60,308 nucleotides of DNA from the NCBI GenBank assembly GCA_017459605.1, contig JAFUCQ010000014.1, positions 1 through 60,308 of the forward strand, written 5' to 3'. The stretch comes from Atopobiaceae bacterium (GTDB lineage: Bacteria; Actinomycetota; Coriobacteriia; Coriobacteriales; Atopobiaceae). Within the stretch, counting starts at the first letter, position 1. Every line of letters begins with the position of its first letter. The position numbers and the translations under genes are program-made. The notes under the pieces were generated by a model, which saw nothing but the letters and a program-made list of their open reading frames with translations, was not told where the DNA came from and did no database searches. Of this stretch, positions 52,487 to 60,308 are shown in pieces.

Positions 52487-53908
52487 GTGAACATTCAAAA
52501 CACATGCATGCTCATAACCTATGCCGATAGCCTCGGAAAAAACCTGACAGAGCTCAAGGAAGTTCTCGACACACATCTTGATGGGGCAGTTGGTGGAGTC
52601 CACATCTTGCCCTTTTTTCCTAGCTCTGCCGATCGCGGCTTTGCTCCCATGCGCTATGACGTGGTAGACAGTGCGTTTGGAACTTGGGACGATGTCAAGG
52701 CTCTTGGCGAGAAGCGCTACCTCATGTTTGACTTTATGATTAACCACATTTCTCGGCAGTCTCCCTATTTTCAAGATTTTCTCGCCCATAAGGACGAGAG
52801 CGAGTTTGCTGACTTTTTCATTCGGTACAAGGACTTTTGGGAAAAAGAAGGCGGTTTTCCCACCGACGAGCAAGTCGATACTATCTATAAACGTAAACCT
52901 CGTGCGCCTTATGTTGATGCCGAGTTTGCGGATGGAAGTACTGAAAAAGTATGGTGTACCTTTGGCGAGGAACAAATAGATATCAATGTTGAGAGCAAGC
53001 GCGCTCAGCAGTTCTTGAGCGACACCTTGTCACATATGGCAGCAAACGGGGCTTCGATAATCAGACTTGATGCCTTTGCCTATGCCTGCAAAAAGGCAGG
53101 AACGAGCTGCTTTTTTGTGCAGCCTGAGACTGGCGAGCTTCTCCAGCAGATGCAGTCGGTGCTCGGACGTGATGTCATGGTTTTGCCTGAGATTCATGAG
53201 CACTACACCATCCAATTCAAAGTGGCAGATATGGGCTATTGGATTTATGACTTTGCCTTGCCCGTGCTGACTTTGCATGCGCTCTACTCAGGGAATGGCG
53301 AGTATCTCAAGCGGTGGCTTGAGATGAGTCCCAAGCACCAGTTTACAACCCTCGATACGCATGATGGATTAGGCATCGTCGATGTCAAAGATCTGCTTCC
53401 TGACGATGAGACCGACTGGGTCAAAGAGAAGATGTTCTCAGAAGGTGCTAATGTCAAAAAGATTTATAACACTGAGGCATACAACAACCTCGACATCTAT
53501 CAGGTAAATACGACCTACTATTCTGCACTTGGAAACGATGATGCAGCGTACGTCCTTGCACGCGCTATTCAGATGTTTGCTCCGGGTATTCCCATGGTGT
53601 ACTACGTGGGATTATTAGCAGGCAAAAACGATCTTGAGCTGCTGGAATCCACCAAAGAAGGACGCAATATCAATCGCCATTATTACAGCGTAGAAGAGAT
53701 TGCCAGTGAGGTTACACGTCCCGTAGTACAAGAGATTCTGCGGCTCATGGAGCTCAGAAATACCCATCCGGCTTTTGCGCTTGAGGGCGATATTGAGGTT
53801 TCACTTCCTGAAGACTCCCATCTGCGGATTCGTCGCAGCTCAGGTGATACGTGGATCCAGCTCGATGCGGATTTGGTGTCGCATCACTATGAGATAACGC
53901 AGTCGTAG
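52487..53908 (+). CDS. gtfA: Sucrose phosphorylase (GH13_18)
   Basis: The enzyme converts sucrose and phosphate to glucose 1-phosphate and fructose, saving ATP. The product is 473 residues. GVHILPFFPSSADRGFAPM is the family N-terminal block. The nucleophile Asp is in RLDAFAYA (about 194) and the acid/base Glu in LPEIHEHY (about 235), close to positions 192/232 of the Bifidobacterium enzyme. TTLDTHDGLGIVDV is also conserved. GTG at 52487 has AAAGGA seven bases before it and gives the usual N-terminus (MLITYADSLG); ATG at 52463 lacks a ribosome site. Confidence 0.93.
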   Translation: MNIQNTCMLITYADSLGKNLTELKEVLDTHLDGAVGGVHILPFFPSSADRGFAPMRYDVVDSAFGTWDDVKALGEKRYLMFDFMINHISRQSPYFQDFLAHKDESEFADFFIRYKDFWEKEGGFPTDEQVDTIYKRKPRAPYVDAEFADGSTEKVWCTFGEEQIDINVESKRAQQFLSDTLSHMAANGASIIRLDAFAYACKKAGTSCFFVQPETGELLQQMQSVLGRDVMVLPEIHEHYTIQFKVADMGYWIYDFALPVLTLHALYSGNGEYLKRWLEMSPKHQFTTLDTHDGLGIVDVKDLLPDDETDWVKEKMFSEGANVKKIYNTEAYNNLDIYQVNTTYYSALGNDDAAYVLARAIQMFAPGIPMVYYVGLLAGKNDLELLESTKEGRNINRHYYSVEEIASEVTRPVVQEILRLMELRNTHPAFALEGDIEVSLPEDSHLRIRRSSGDTWIQLDADLVSHHYEITQS

Positions 53909-53973
53909 TGTATTTCGTGGTAGCCGTAGTGTATTCGTGGCAGTCGTAGAGGTATTTCTCGGCAGTCGCAGTG
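53901..53973. repeat. About 21-bp tandem repeat starting in the last codons of gtfA
   Basis: Units AGTCGTAGTGTATTTCGTGG-like begin at 53901, 53922 and 53942, with a partial copy at 53964. The first includes the gtfA stop codon, so the gene end is repeated downstream. Confidence 0.75.
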
Positions 53974-54014
53974 TAGGTGCCACTCATGTCAGTTGAGCTT
54001 ATGTAAGGATAACT

Positions 54015-55976
54015 ATGTTGGGCGAGGACTATCGTAAAGCGCGAAAAGAAGGACGCCGGCAGATGGCAGAGGCCCTTTCACGAGGGGTTTCTCCGTATTT
54101 GCCAGCACTTGATGATATGCTTGCGGGACGCTTGCCAGCAGGGGAGCTTCCCATGGGTATCCGAGAGATTCCCGTGTCTTTGATTGCGGGAACTCGCTCA
54201 TCTGGTCGCCAGCCGGTGTTCTCCCATAACTTTTTTCCCGTGGCAGAAGAGAGCTCTGAGTTTGCAGCAAAGTGGTCTGCCCTTCTCGAGCAGCAGCTTG
54301 ATGAGGGCATTCGTGATCCCATTGTGGTTTACGAGTATCTGCAGCGCTTTTACGTGCAAGAAGGCAATAAGCGTGTGTCGGTTGCTCGCTATTTGGATAT
54401 GCCCTCCATTGCTGCGAGTGTAACGCGCGTTTTGCCTCCGCGTGATGCCGAGATAAGCGACGAGTTGTTGCGCTACCGCGAGTTTGAGCGTTTCTTCCGT
54501 GTGGCACCCCTGTATGGTCTGCGTCTGTCAAAGGCAGGAGATTATGCCAAGCTTGCCCGCTTGTGTGGGCGCAATCTTGAAGATGAGTGGGAAGAAGAGG
54601 CAGTTCGAAAACTAGCGTCATCGTTTGCCTTGTTTGAGGCAGCGTTTCAACGTCATGCTGCAAAGCGAATACTACTTGAGCCAGCAGATGCGTTTCTTCT
54701 CTATCTTGAGGCTTATGCTACCTCTAATCCTTTGAATGCATCATCGACCGAGCTCGATGAGCGCATTAAGGCTATGTGGGACGAGTTGGACTATGCGTCG
54801 CACCAAAAGCATGTAGCCTATGACAATCAGCCTCCCTCTAAGAGACGAAGTGTTGCTTCTGCCGTTGCAGATAAGGTTTTGCCCCATAAGACACTCAAAC
54901 TGGCCTTTATCTATGATCGAAGCCCCAAGACGTCGGGTTGGGCAGCCCTTCATGAACAGGGGAGATGCGAGCTTGAAGAGCAGCTCAACGGGATTGTTGA
55001 GACGATGTCGTTTACGGGTTGCTCAACAGAAAAAGCCTTTGATGAGGCGGTTGATGAGGCAGAGCTCCAAGGATGCGAGGCAATTATTACCCCCTCACCC
55101 AGACAGATGGAACAGAGCCTTCGTGCGGCTGTTGCACACCCAAAGCTCAAGATATTTAACTGTGCTGTGAATCTTTCAAGTAGCTCAGTAAGAAGCTTTC
55201 ATGCTCGAATGTATGAGGTCAAGTTCCTGTTGGGGGTACTTGCCGCCAGTTTGAGCCCAACAAGAGATATAGGCTACGCTGCCTTTTCTCCGATTTTTGG
55301 CACCATTGCTGAGGTAAACGCCTTTGCTCTGGGAGTTCAGCTTATTGCTCCCCAAGTAACCATACATCTGCGGTGGCTTTCTGCAGAAGATGCAGACTGG
55401 GAAAAGGACTTATTTGAACAGGGAGTACGCGTTATCAGCGGAAGGGATTATCCCAATCCCGAGAACAGCAATGAGGCATTTGGCGTGTATAGCTTGGGAG
55501 AAAAGCCTGATGGCAGCTGGGATGAGGGCCATCATGTCTTTGCAAAGCCGCTGTGGGATTGGGCACGCTGCTATGAGCTGCTTATGCGTGCCTTAGAGGA
55601 CGCCTCATGGAGAAAAGACAAAACCAAAAAGGGGCTCACCCATAACTATTGGTGGGGTTTGTCGACCTCTATTGTTGGTTACGAGATGAGCAAAGACGTT
55701 GCTCCGTCACAGTGTCAGCTCTTAGAGATACTCAAGCGAAGCATTATAGAAGGCATTACCAGCCCCTTTGATGGAACCATCGTGAACCAGCAAGGACAGT
55801 GTATACACCAAAAAGGACAGCCGCGCATGAGCGACTCTGAGATTGCATCGATGAGTTGGTTGTGTAGCAACATAGAAGGAACGATTCCTCGCGGACGCGA
55901 GTTGTCAGGTGGGGGTCGTGCTGATGTTGAGGTTGCAGGTGCTGCCGTTGAAAGCTTGGGGACCGATGCGCTATGA
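54015..55976 (+). CDS. Cytoplasmic ParB-like/BMP (PnrA-type) fusion protein
   Basis: The product is 653 aa with no signal peptide. Residues about 50-140 resemble a ParB/Srx-type N-terminal domain (IPVSLIAGTRSSGRQPVF, YVQEGNKRVSVARYLDM). A helical linker follows. From about 295 a BMP/PnrA-like nucleoside-binding fold is visible (LKLAFIYDRSPKTSGWAALH, CEAIITPSPRQMEQSL, RDIGYAAFSPIFGTIAEVNA, FALGVQ). BMP domains are normally extracellular lipoproteins, so a cytosolic copy suggests an intracellular sensor. It overlaps the phosphoesterase gene by ATGA, pointing to a two-component module. Function unknown. Confidence 0.75.
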   Translation: MLGEDYRKARKEGRRQMAEALSRGVSPYLPALDDMLAGRLPAGELPMGIREIPVSLIAGTRSSGRQPVFSHNFFPVAEESSEFAAKWSALLEQQLDEGIRDPIVVYEYLQRFYVQEGNKRVSVARYLDMPSIAASVTRVLPPRDAEISDELLRYREFERFFRVAPLYGLRLSKAGDYAKLARLCGRNLEDEWEEEAVRKLASSFALFEAAFQRHAAKRILLEPADAFLLYLEAYATSNPLNASSTELDERIKAMWDELDYASHQKHVAYDNQPPSKRRSVASAVADKVLPHKTLKLAFIYDRSPKTSGWAALHEQGRCELEEQLNGIVETMSFTGCSTEKAFDEAVDEAELQGCEAIITPSPRQMEQSLRAAVAHPKLKIFNCAVNLSSSSVRSFHARMYEVKFLLGVLAASLSPTRDIGYAAFSPIFGTIAEVNAFALGVQLIAPQVTIHLRWLSAEDADWEKDLFEQGVRVISGRDYPNPENSNEAFGVYSLGEKPDGSWDEGHHVFAKPLWDWARCYELLMRALEDASWRKDKTKKGLTHNYWWGLSTSIVGYEMSKDVAPSQCQLLEILKRSIIEGITSPFDGTIVNQQGQCIHQKGQPRMSDSEIASMSWLCSNIEGTIPRGRELSGGGRADVEVAGAAVESLGTDAL

Positions 55977-56584
55977 GTCAGCTTCTTGCAATTTCTGATA
56001 TGGAAGATCCTGTTTTGTCGGCACGTTTGGCAAGCCGAGAGTTAGGTCGCTGCGAGTGTGTGGTGTCCTGCGGGGATTTGCTTCCCAGCTATCTTGACTA
56101 TGTGGCAACGCTTGCTCACGCGCCGCTTGCTTTTGTTCGCGGAAATCACGACACCGATGAGGAAGCCTATGAGCGCATGGGAGGAACAGCACTAGACGAC
56201 AAGGTGGTGCGCATGGGTCATCTTCGTCTTGCGGGACTGGGCGGTTCTCGTGACTACAGTGATGACATTGTGGGATACAGCGAGTCACAGATGAAGCGCC
56301 GAGCTCTGCGTTTGCTCCTCAAAGCGCGTCTGTCAGGAGGCATTGATGTGCTGGTGACCCATGCACCACCACGAGGTTTTGGTGACCTTGATGACTATCC
56401 TCACCAAGGTTTTGAGTGCTTCAACTGGTTGCTCAACAAACTCAAACCAAAGCTCATGCTCTATGGACACGTTCACTTAAACTACGGGATGGTTGAGCGG
56501 TCGATGGTGCATCCTTCAGGGACGATGATTGTCAACGCATACGGCCATCAGCTGATTAATCTTGAAGAGTTTGCCCTGAGCTAA
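55973..56584 (+). CDS. Calcineurin-like metallophosphoesterase
   Basis: This 203-residue cytoplasmic phosphoesterase has the family blocks in order: ISDMED (usually D-x-H, here the His is Glu), SCGDLL, RGNHDTD, VTHAPPRG and YGHVHLN. It likely uses two metal ions on a nucleotide or phosphodiester substrate; the changed first motif may lower or alter activity. Its start overlaps the stop of the ParB/BMP gene (ATGA), so the two are translated together. A nucleoside-sensing partner would suit a cyclic nucleotide or nucleotide substrate, which is inference only. Confidence 0.85.
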   Translation: MSQLLAISDMEDPVLSARLASRELGRCECVVSCGDLLPSYLDYVATLAHAPLAFVRGNHDTDEEAYERMGGTALDDKVVRMGHLRLAGLGGSRDYSDDIVGYSESQMKRRALRLLLKARLSGGIDVLVTHAPPRGFGDLDDYPHQGFECFNWLLNKLKPKLMLYGHVHLNYGMVERSMVHPSGTMIVNAYGHQLINLEEFALS

Positions 56585-56608
56585 TGGGTGTTGGCGCTCT
56601 TGAGTGGT

Positions 56609-56702
56609 TGGAGCTCGAGCACGTGTGTGGCCGGAGCACATGCGTGGCCGGAGCACGTGTGTGGCTGGAGCTCGAGCACGTGTGTGGCTGGAGCACATGC
56701 GT
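56609..56702. repeat. 57-bp tandem repeat, about 1.7 units
   Basis: The unit starts TGGAGCTCGAGCACGTGTG at 56609 and 56666; inside it a shorter GGAGCAC-x-TG-x-GTGGC unit repeats. It separates the convergent metallophosphoesterase and minus-strand membrane-protein genes. Confidence 0.8.
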
Positions 56703-56710
56703 CATGCAAG

Positions 56711-57316
56711 TTAATGCGTGGCTCCGATGTATTCCATGAAGCTTTTTGCCTCTGCAAGACGCGGACTGTTGGCAATAACCCCAACGCGCAGGGTATCGGC
56801 AAAACCAGCAGCTCCAAAGAGGCTCTGTGAGCCGAGTTCATAAGATGTTGTACCATTATCGAGCACAAGCAGATAATCGCGGCTATCCAAAAACTGAAAT
56901 GCTTCTTCGTTCATGACCACCACATCGAGTCGTTGGCTGTCAATGGCCGCTAAGAGCTTGATACGCGAGGCATAGGCGTATTGATGGTCTGCCATTGACG
57001 CATGGTCGCTCAGATAGAGGTCACGGTACTGATAAACCTCATGGTGAGCACGGTCTTGGCCTGTAGCTGCAAGGTATTCACCATTGAGCATAGCTGACAC
57101 CTCGTCGCTTATTGCAACATTGGCACAGGCAAGGTAGAGCACAGGCTCTTTTCGGCTGAGGCGATAGTAGGCAAATGAACCAAGAGCTACGACGGCGATG
57201 AGTGTGAGCACCAAGGGGAGTTTGTAGTAGGAAAAGACATAGTCGAGTTTCTCAGGGACACTCATCGACTTGAAGGCTGCTCGATGCGACGCACGCTCCT
57301 CGTCAGGGAGTTTCAT
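56711..57316 (-). CDS. Membrane-anchored protein of unknown function, YesL neighbour
   Basis: The product is 201 aa. A cytoplasmic N-terminus of about 33 residues (LDYVFSYYKLP just before the membrane) is followed by one membrane helix (LVLTLIAVVALGSFAYYRLS) and an outside domain (about 58-201) with LDVVVMNEEAFQFLDSRDYL and LRVGVIANSPRLAEAKSFM, resembling a periplasmic-binding-protein half. No catalytic motif is recognised. It overlaps yesL by four bases in the lacI-yesL operon, suggesting a role with the sugar system, perhaps as a sensor or transport aid. Confidence 0.65.
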   Translation of the reverse strand: MKLPDEERASHRAAFKSMSVPEKLDYVFSYYKLPLVLTLIAVVALGSFAYYRLSRKEPVLYLACANVAISDEVSAMLNGEYLAATGQDRAHHEVYQYRDLYLSDHASMADHQYAYASRIKLLAAIDSQRLDVVVMNEEAFQFLDSRDYLLVLDNGTTSYELGSQSLFGAAGFADTLRVGVIANSPRLAEAKSFMEYIGATH

Positions 57317-58014
57317 GAGCGATCCTCGGCATCGTTGTCACTCTCGGCTGTTGTGGTCTGTTGAGCTGCTTGCTCGGCATCGCTTCTTTCTTGGAGCGCT
57401 GTTACCGTCCGAAAGACCGGTGCCATGAGGTATGAACTCAACAGGGCACAGAGTCCTTCGCCCAAAACGAGAATCGGTGTGAAAAAGCGAATAGCAATAA
57501 CTCCCATTACAAAGTGAATTGCAAAAACAGAAATGGTGCAGGCCAGATAGCGAAGACCAATGAGAAGCGAGTTGATCATCATGGCTCGGTTGGTGTTTGC
57601 TACCCGCGACAACAGGGGAAACACATACATGACTTCAACGGTGTAGACAATGCATGCAGCAATGATTATTGCCAAGATAATGGTGAGCATGATGGCAAAG
57701 GGCCCTGAGCTTGTGTTCAGGAGGTGGCGCAAGACGTAGATGTCTCCAAACAAGACAATACCTATCGCAAGAAGGATGAGCCACAGCACCGTTGCCTGTT
57801 TAAACTCTCGCTTGAATGCCTCAAAAAACTGTTTACGAACATTGCCCTCACGATTCTCTGCGATTTTGAGGGTGACTGAATAGAGTGCCGTAGTTGATGC
57901 CCCTATCGTAAAGATAGGAAGCGAACATACAAACCACAGGATGTTCAGAAAGCAGGCATCCGCGATGCGTAAAAATACCCGGCTGAATTTACTCTCATAC
58001 GAGAAAATCGACAC
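57313..58014 (-). CDS. YesL family (DUF624) membrane protein
   Basis: This 233-residue protein has about five membrane helices and the DUF624 pattern NILWFVCSLPIFTIGASTTA near the N-terminus, then FFEAFKREFKQATVLWLILL. YesL genes commonly sit beside LplB/LplC-type oligosaccharide importers and their regulators; molecular function is unknown. The GTG start at 58014 has GAGAGG upstream. It lies 16 bp after lacI and overlaps the next gene, forming a three-gene operon that should respond to the same sugar. Confidence 0.88.
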   Translation of the reverse strand: MSIFSYESKFSRVFLRIADACFLNILWFVCSLPIFTIGASTTALYSVTLKIAENREGNVRKQFFEAFKREFKQATVLWLILLAIGIVLFGDIYVLRHLLNTSSGPFAIMLTIILAIIIAACIVYTVEVMYVFPLLSRVANTNRAMMINSLLIGLRYLACTISVFAIHFVMGVIAIRFFTPILVLGEGLCALLSSYLMAPVFRTVTALQERSDAEQAAQQTTTAESDNDAEDRS

Positions 58015-58030
58015 GGTGTTTGCCTCTCTT

Positions 58031-59083
58031 TCAGGCCTTGTCTGTTGATGCGCGATAAATCAATTCGGTCTCGGTATACACATGGCGATAGTCAAGCGAG
58101 GGTTCGCGCAAGCGCGTTTGAAGCAGCTGAATTGCCGAGAATGCCATGCTTTGCGTATGTATGTGAATGGTCGTGAGTTGCGGGATTGAGCGCCGCGACT
58201 CAGCTGAATCATCAAAGCCAGCAACACGTATGTCATGGGGTACGTCGTAGCCAAGGGAGCGCAATGCCTGAATTGCATCGAGGGCAACAAAGTCATTGGC
58301 GCAGATAAACAGGTCGGGGAGCTTATCGAGGGTATCGATGCAGCGCGATATGCCATCGGAGTAGTTTTCTCTGATGCACAAGGCTTCGGGAACGTCGCGA
58401 CCCGCCATGAGCATAGCAAGGCGAAACGCCGAATAGCGCTCATAGAACGACTGGCAGTGTTTCCAGTTTCCTATGAAGCCAATGTTTGTGCAGCCATTCT
58501 CAAGCATGTCGTTGACAAGTCGCGTGACGGGAGCGGTGCTCTCCATGAAGAGTTGATCGGAGGGAAGTATGCGCCCATCAAGACGAGCGGGAGCATCAAC
58601 AAACAAGGTGGGAATGCCTTGAGCGCACAGCATCTCGTCATATTCACAGTTAAACATCTCAATACAAACGATTGCCGCCACCCGCTCGGGCTTAAACGTC
58701 ATGGGGAGACTCATCTGCGCAATGTCACGCTGTGTTACTCGGTGAGCATCAAGTACAAACCCAAGCTGCGAGAGCTCGTTTTGAAACGCATCAAGCATGA
58801 GCGAAGCAAAGTGCGGACCATGCAAAAAAGTGGTACTGAACAGAGCAATTTCTCTTTTGTCTCCGAGAGTTTCAGCGAAAGTTTCTGGTGAGATATCAGT
58901 ACGATGTGCAAAAACGCTGCTTGCATAGGCAAAGTGTTTGTAGCCCATCTCAAGAGCTTTATCGATAATGCGCTTTTGGGTTGTTTGAGCAATGCCACCC
59001 GAGTTGTTGAGTGCTTTTGAGACAGTGTTTCTTGATAGACCCAGTTCATCGGCAATATCTTGGATGGTGACACGCTTAGCCAT
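58031..59083 (-). CDS. LacI family transcriptional regulator, likely of the sucrose operon
   Basis: This 350-residue repressor has an N-terminal helix-turn-helix and hinge: VTIQDIADELGLSRNTVSKA and ALEMGYK. The remainder is a periplasmic-binding-protein-like sugar sensor (NIGFIGNWKHCQSFYERYSA, LPDLFICANDFVALDAIQAL, VAGFDDSAESRRSIPQLTTI). The ATG at 59083 follows GGAG; ten extra codons upstream are not needed. A perfect TGTGCA-TT-TGCACA palindrome 78 bp upstream and three related sites at the sucrose operon promoter indicate autoregulation and control of that operon. The effector is probably sucrose or a derivative. Confidence 0.9.
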   Translation of the reverse strand: MAKRVTIQDIADELGLSRNTVSKALNNSGGIAQTTQKRIIDKALEMGYKHFAYASSVFAHRTDISPETFAETLGDKREIALFSTTFLHGPHFASLMLDAFQNELSQLGFVLDAHRVTQRDIAQMSLPMTFKPERVAAIVCIEMFNCEYDEMLCAQGIPTLFVDAPARLDGRILPSDQLFMESTAPVTRLVNDMLENGCTNIGFIGNWKHCQSFYERYSAFRLAMLMAGRDVPEALCIRENYSDGISRCIDTLDKLPDLFICANDFVALDAIQALRSLGYDVPHDIRVAGFDDSAESRRSIPQLTTIHIHTQSMAFSAIQLLQTRLREPSLDYRHVYTETELIYRASTDKA

Positions 59084-59160
59084 GAGGACGCTCCATTTCT
59101 CCTTGCTTGCCAACTATAGCATAGGGAATACGTGCATCTCGGGTATTTGTAATGATGTAG

Positions 59161-59174
59161 TGTGCATTTGCACA
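59161..59174. promoter_or_regulatory. LacI-type operator upstream of lacI
   Basis: TGTGCATTTGCACA is a perfect 14-bp palindrome (GTGCA-TT-TGCAC core), matching the sites at 45654-45728. It lies upstream of lacI. Confidence 0.8.
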
Positions 59175-59203
59175 ATTCTGGATTTGGCATGAAAGCGTTT
59201 ACG

Positions 59204-59268
59204 TAGTTCCCCATGTTAGTTCCCCGTGTTAGTTCTCCGTGCTAGTTCTTCGCGTTAATTCTGCATGG
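59204..59268. repeat. 13-bp tandem repeat, five units, overlapping the kinase stop codon
   Basis: Units TAGTTCCCCRTGT-like begin at 59204, 59217, 59230, 59243 and 59256. On the minus strand the last unit encodes Met-Gln-Asn-stop of the histidine kinase, and the others repeat that end. Confidence 0.85.
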
Positions 59269-60308
59269 GGATGGGGATGAGGATGTTGAGATGAAAGACT
59301 CCGTCGCGAGCTGAAGTTGCGAGGGTGCCTCCGTGGGCCTCAACCGTCATTTTCATTGATTTGACACCAAAGCCGTGATTGAAGTGGTCTGATTTGGTGG
59401 TACGAGGAAGCCCACCTTCAAATGAGACTTCACCATCAAAGACATTCTCGACATGAATGAGGGCCATGCCCATGTTTTCTCGGACAACCAAACCAATTGA
59501 GCGACGATGAGCGTCTGCTACTTGGTTGACTGCCTCCATAGCGTTGTCAAGAGCATTTCCAAACAACGAGTAGAGCTCAACAGGGGGGATAAAATCGAGA
59601 ATCTCACCATCGGCAATGCATGACAGGGTGATGCCTTGGCGCTTACAGAGCATGCTTTTCTCGGTCAGGATGGTGTCGAGCGCATCGTTTCCCGTGCGGA
59701 CGGTGGAGTCATAGATGGCAACCTCGCGGACGATGTCATCGAGCACCGCTCGGTCGATGGAGGTCTCTCCGTGCTCGAGCTGGCGGATGTGGTGGCGAAT
59801 GTCATGGCATTTGATGTTGATTGCCTCGATGTTTTCTCGGGAGAGTTCATACTGCTTGGCTTCTGTTGCACGGATATGCTCAATGGCGGCAACGTCCATC
59901 TGAAGGCGTTGACGGTAGAGTAGCTCGTACTGAACCCAGAGTAAAAAGATGCAGGACGCCCCGTGGGTAAAGCGCAAGAGCACAATGTAGAACAGGCGCA
60001 CGCCAAAGCCGGGGATGAGTACCTTGTTTACGAGGTCAAAATAGATGCAAAACAGCGCGACGCCAAGGAGCATCACCATCATGGGACGACTCTCGATTAC
60101 GGTGAGGCCGCCGAGGTGAACTCGTCTTATGAGAGCCCACCACGTAATAGCAAAGATAAGCGCTGCTATTGCCCACATGCTTGCGATGTAGAGCATGACC
60201 GCAGACGTGCTTTGCTCGGCACGAGACATGAGCCAGATGAGGTCGTTGATGCTCGTGGCAAAGTTTTGCGCGGTGTATCCTGCTGCAGCACAAAAACTCG
60301 CAACCCAA
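59255..60308 (-). CDS. GHKL sensor histidine kinase (AgrC/LytS-like), 5' end outside window
   Basis: The frame stays open to the right edge, so the start (not necessarily MSRAEQ at 60229) lies outside. At least four membrane helices precede a cytoplasmic kinase. The phospho-acceptor region is INIKCHDIRHHIRQLEHGE. The N-box is LYSLFGNALDNAMEAV and the G-box HGFGVKSMKM. This matches GHKL kinases of the AgrC type that sense peptides and signal to LytTR regulators; a response regulator is expected beyond the edge. The stop codon lies in a 13-bp tandem repeat. Confidence 0.88.
   Translation of the reverse strand, partial: WVASFCAAAGYTAQNFATSINDLIWLMSRAEQSTSAVMLYIASMWAIAALIFAITWWALIRRVHLGGLTVIESRPMMVMLLGVALFCIYFDLVNKVLIPGFGVRLFYIVLLRFTHGASCIFLLWVQYELLYRQRLQMDVAAIEHIRATEAKQYELSRENIEAINIKCHDIRHHIRQLEHGETSIDRAVLDDIVREVAIYDSTVRTGNDALDTILTEKSMLCKRQGITLSCIADGEILDFIPPVELYSLFGNALDNAMEAVNQVADAHRRSIGLVVRENMGMALIHVENVFDGEVSFEGGLPRTTKSDHFNHGFGVKSMKMTVEAHGGTLATSARDGVFHLNILIPIPMQN

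Overview
The window reads as a chromosomal segment of a host-associated Gram-positive anaerobe of the class Coriobacteriia (Actinomycetota), probably family Atopobiaceae (Atopobium/Lancefieldella/Fannyhessea/Olsenella type). This is inferred from mid-range GC, the mix of actinobacterial and Firmicutes-like gene types, sortase-anchored pilins, Tat-type lipoproteins, and transport and enzyme genes typical of oral, gut and vaginal Coriobacteriia. No rRNA, tRNA or CRISPR array was seen.

Layout. (1) 1-7.2 kb is accessory DNA: the 3' end of a large restriction helicase, an ISL3-family IS with a visible 8-bp target duplication, a small toxin-antitoxin-like module with a divergent XRE gene and palindromic operator, an AAA_14/DUF4143 ATPase behind 33-bp repeats, and idi. 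(2) 7.2-15.9 kb is a sortase-assembled pilus operon: backbone pilin, class B sortase, a signal-peptidase-like protein lacking the catalytic Ser and Lys, a minor wall protein and a large adhesin. (3) 16-22 kb is a complete opp oligopeptide transporter (ABCDF) with an attenuator-like hairpin after oppA and a long terminator at the end. (4) 22-36.5 kb is mostly core genome: a monooxygenase-fold protein, deoC, a phenylacetate-CoA ligase behind a possible leaderless 31-codon ORF, two L,D-transpeptidases, a secreted coiled-coil/RlpA-like protein, an ornithine-cyclodeaminase-like enzyme (TIGR00300), an XRE regulator, a polysaccharide flippase and ppc. (5) 36.6-43.4 kb has a ferric-type ABC importer (Tat lipoprotein, fused permease, ATPase), a spermidine-synthase-fold protein and an M32 carboxypeptidase. 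(6) 43.4-45.5 kb is a repeat-rich island in which two 105-bp inverted-repeat elements flank a Vsr/DUF559-like gene. (7) 45.6-53.9 kb is a sucrose/fructoside operon: two LplB/LplC-type permeases, a Tat lipoprotein binding protein, GH32 beta-fructosidase, an MsmK-type ATPase and sucrose phosphorylase. (8) 54-60.3 kb has a cytoplasmic ParB-like/BMP fusion overlapping a metallophosphoesterase, then on the minus strand a LacI regulator, YesL and a membrane protein, and a GHKL histidine kinase running off the right edge.

How parts connect. The LacI gene and the sucrose operon promoter share the spaced palindrome GTGCA-N2-TGCAC (one site near lacI, three near the operon), which ties the regulator to the transporter and enzymes 13 kb away. 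The pilus operon is translationally coupled at two junctions.

Repeat landscape. Intergenic gaps carry about fifteen unrelated short tandem-repeat arrays. Several begin inside the last codons of a gene and repeat its stop-codon region. There are also two dispersed palindromic or inverted-repeat families. The most unusual are a 67-bp palindrome found twice as 67-17-67 bp pairs (one copy split by the ISL3 element) and the 105-bp element around the DUF559-like gene. All family assignments come from reading the sequence; no database search was run.
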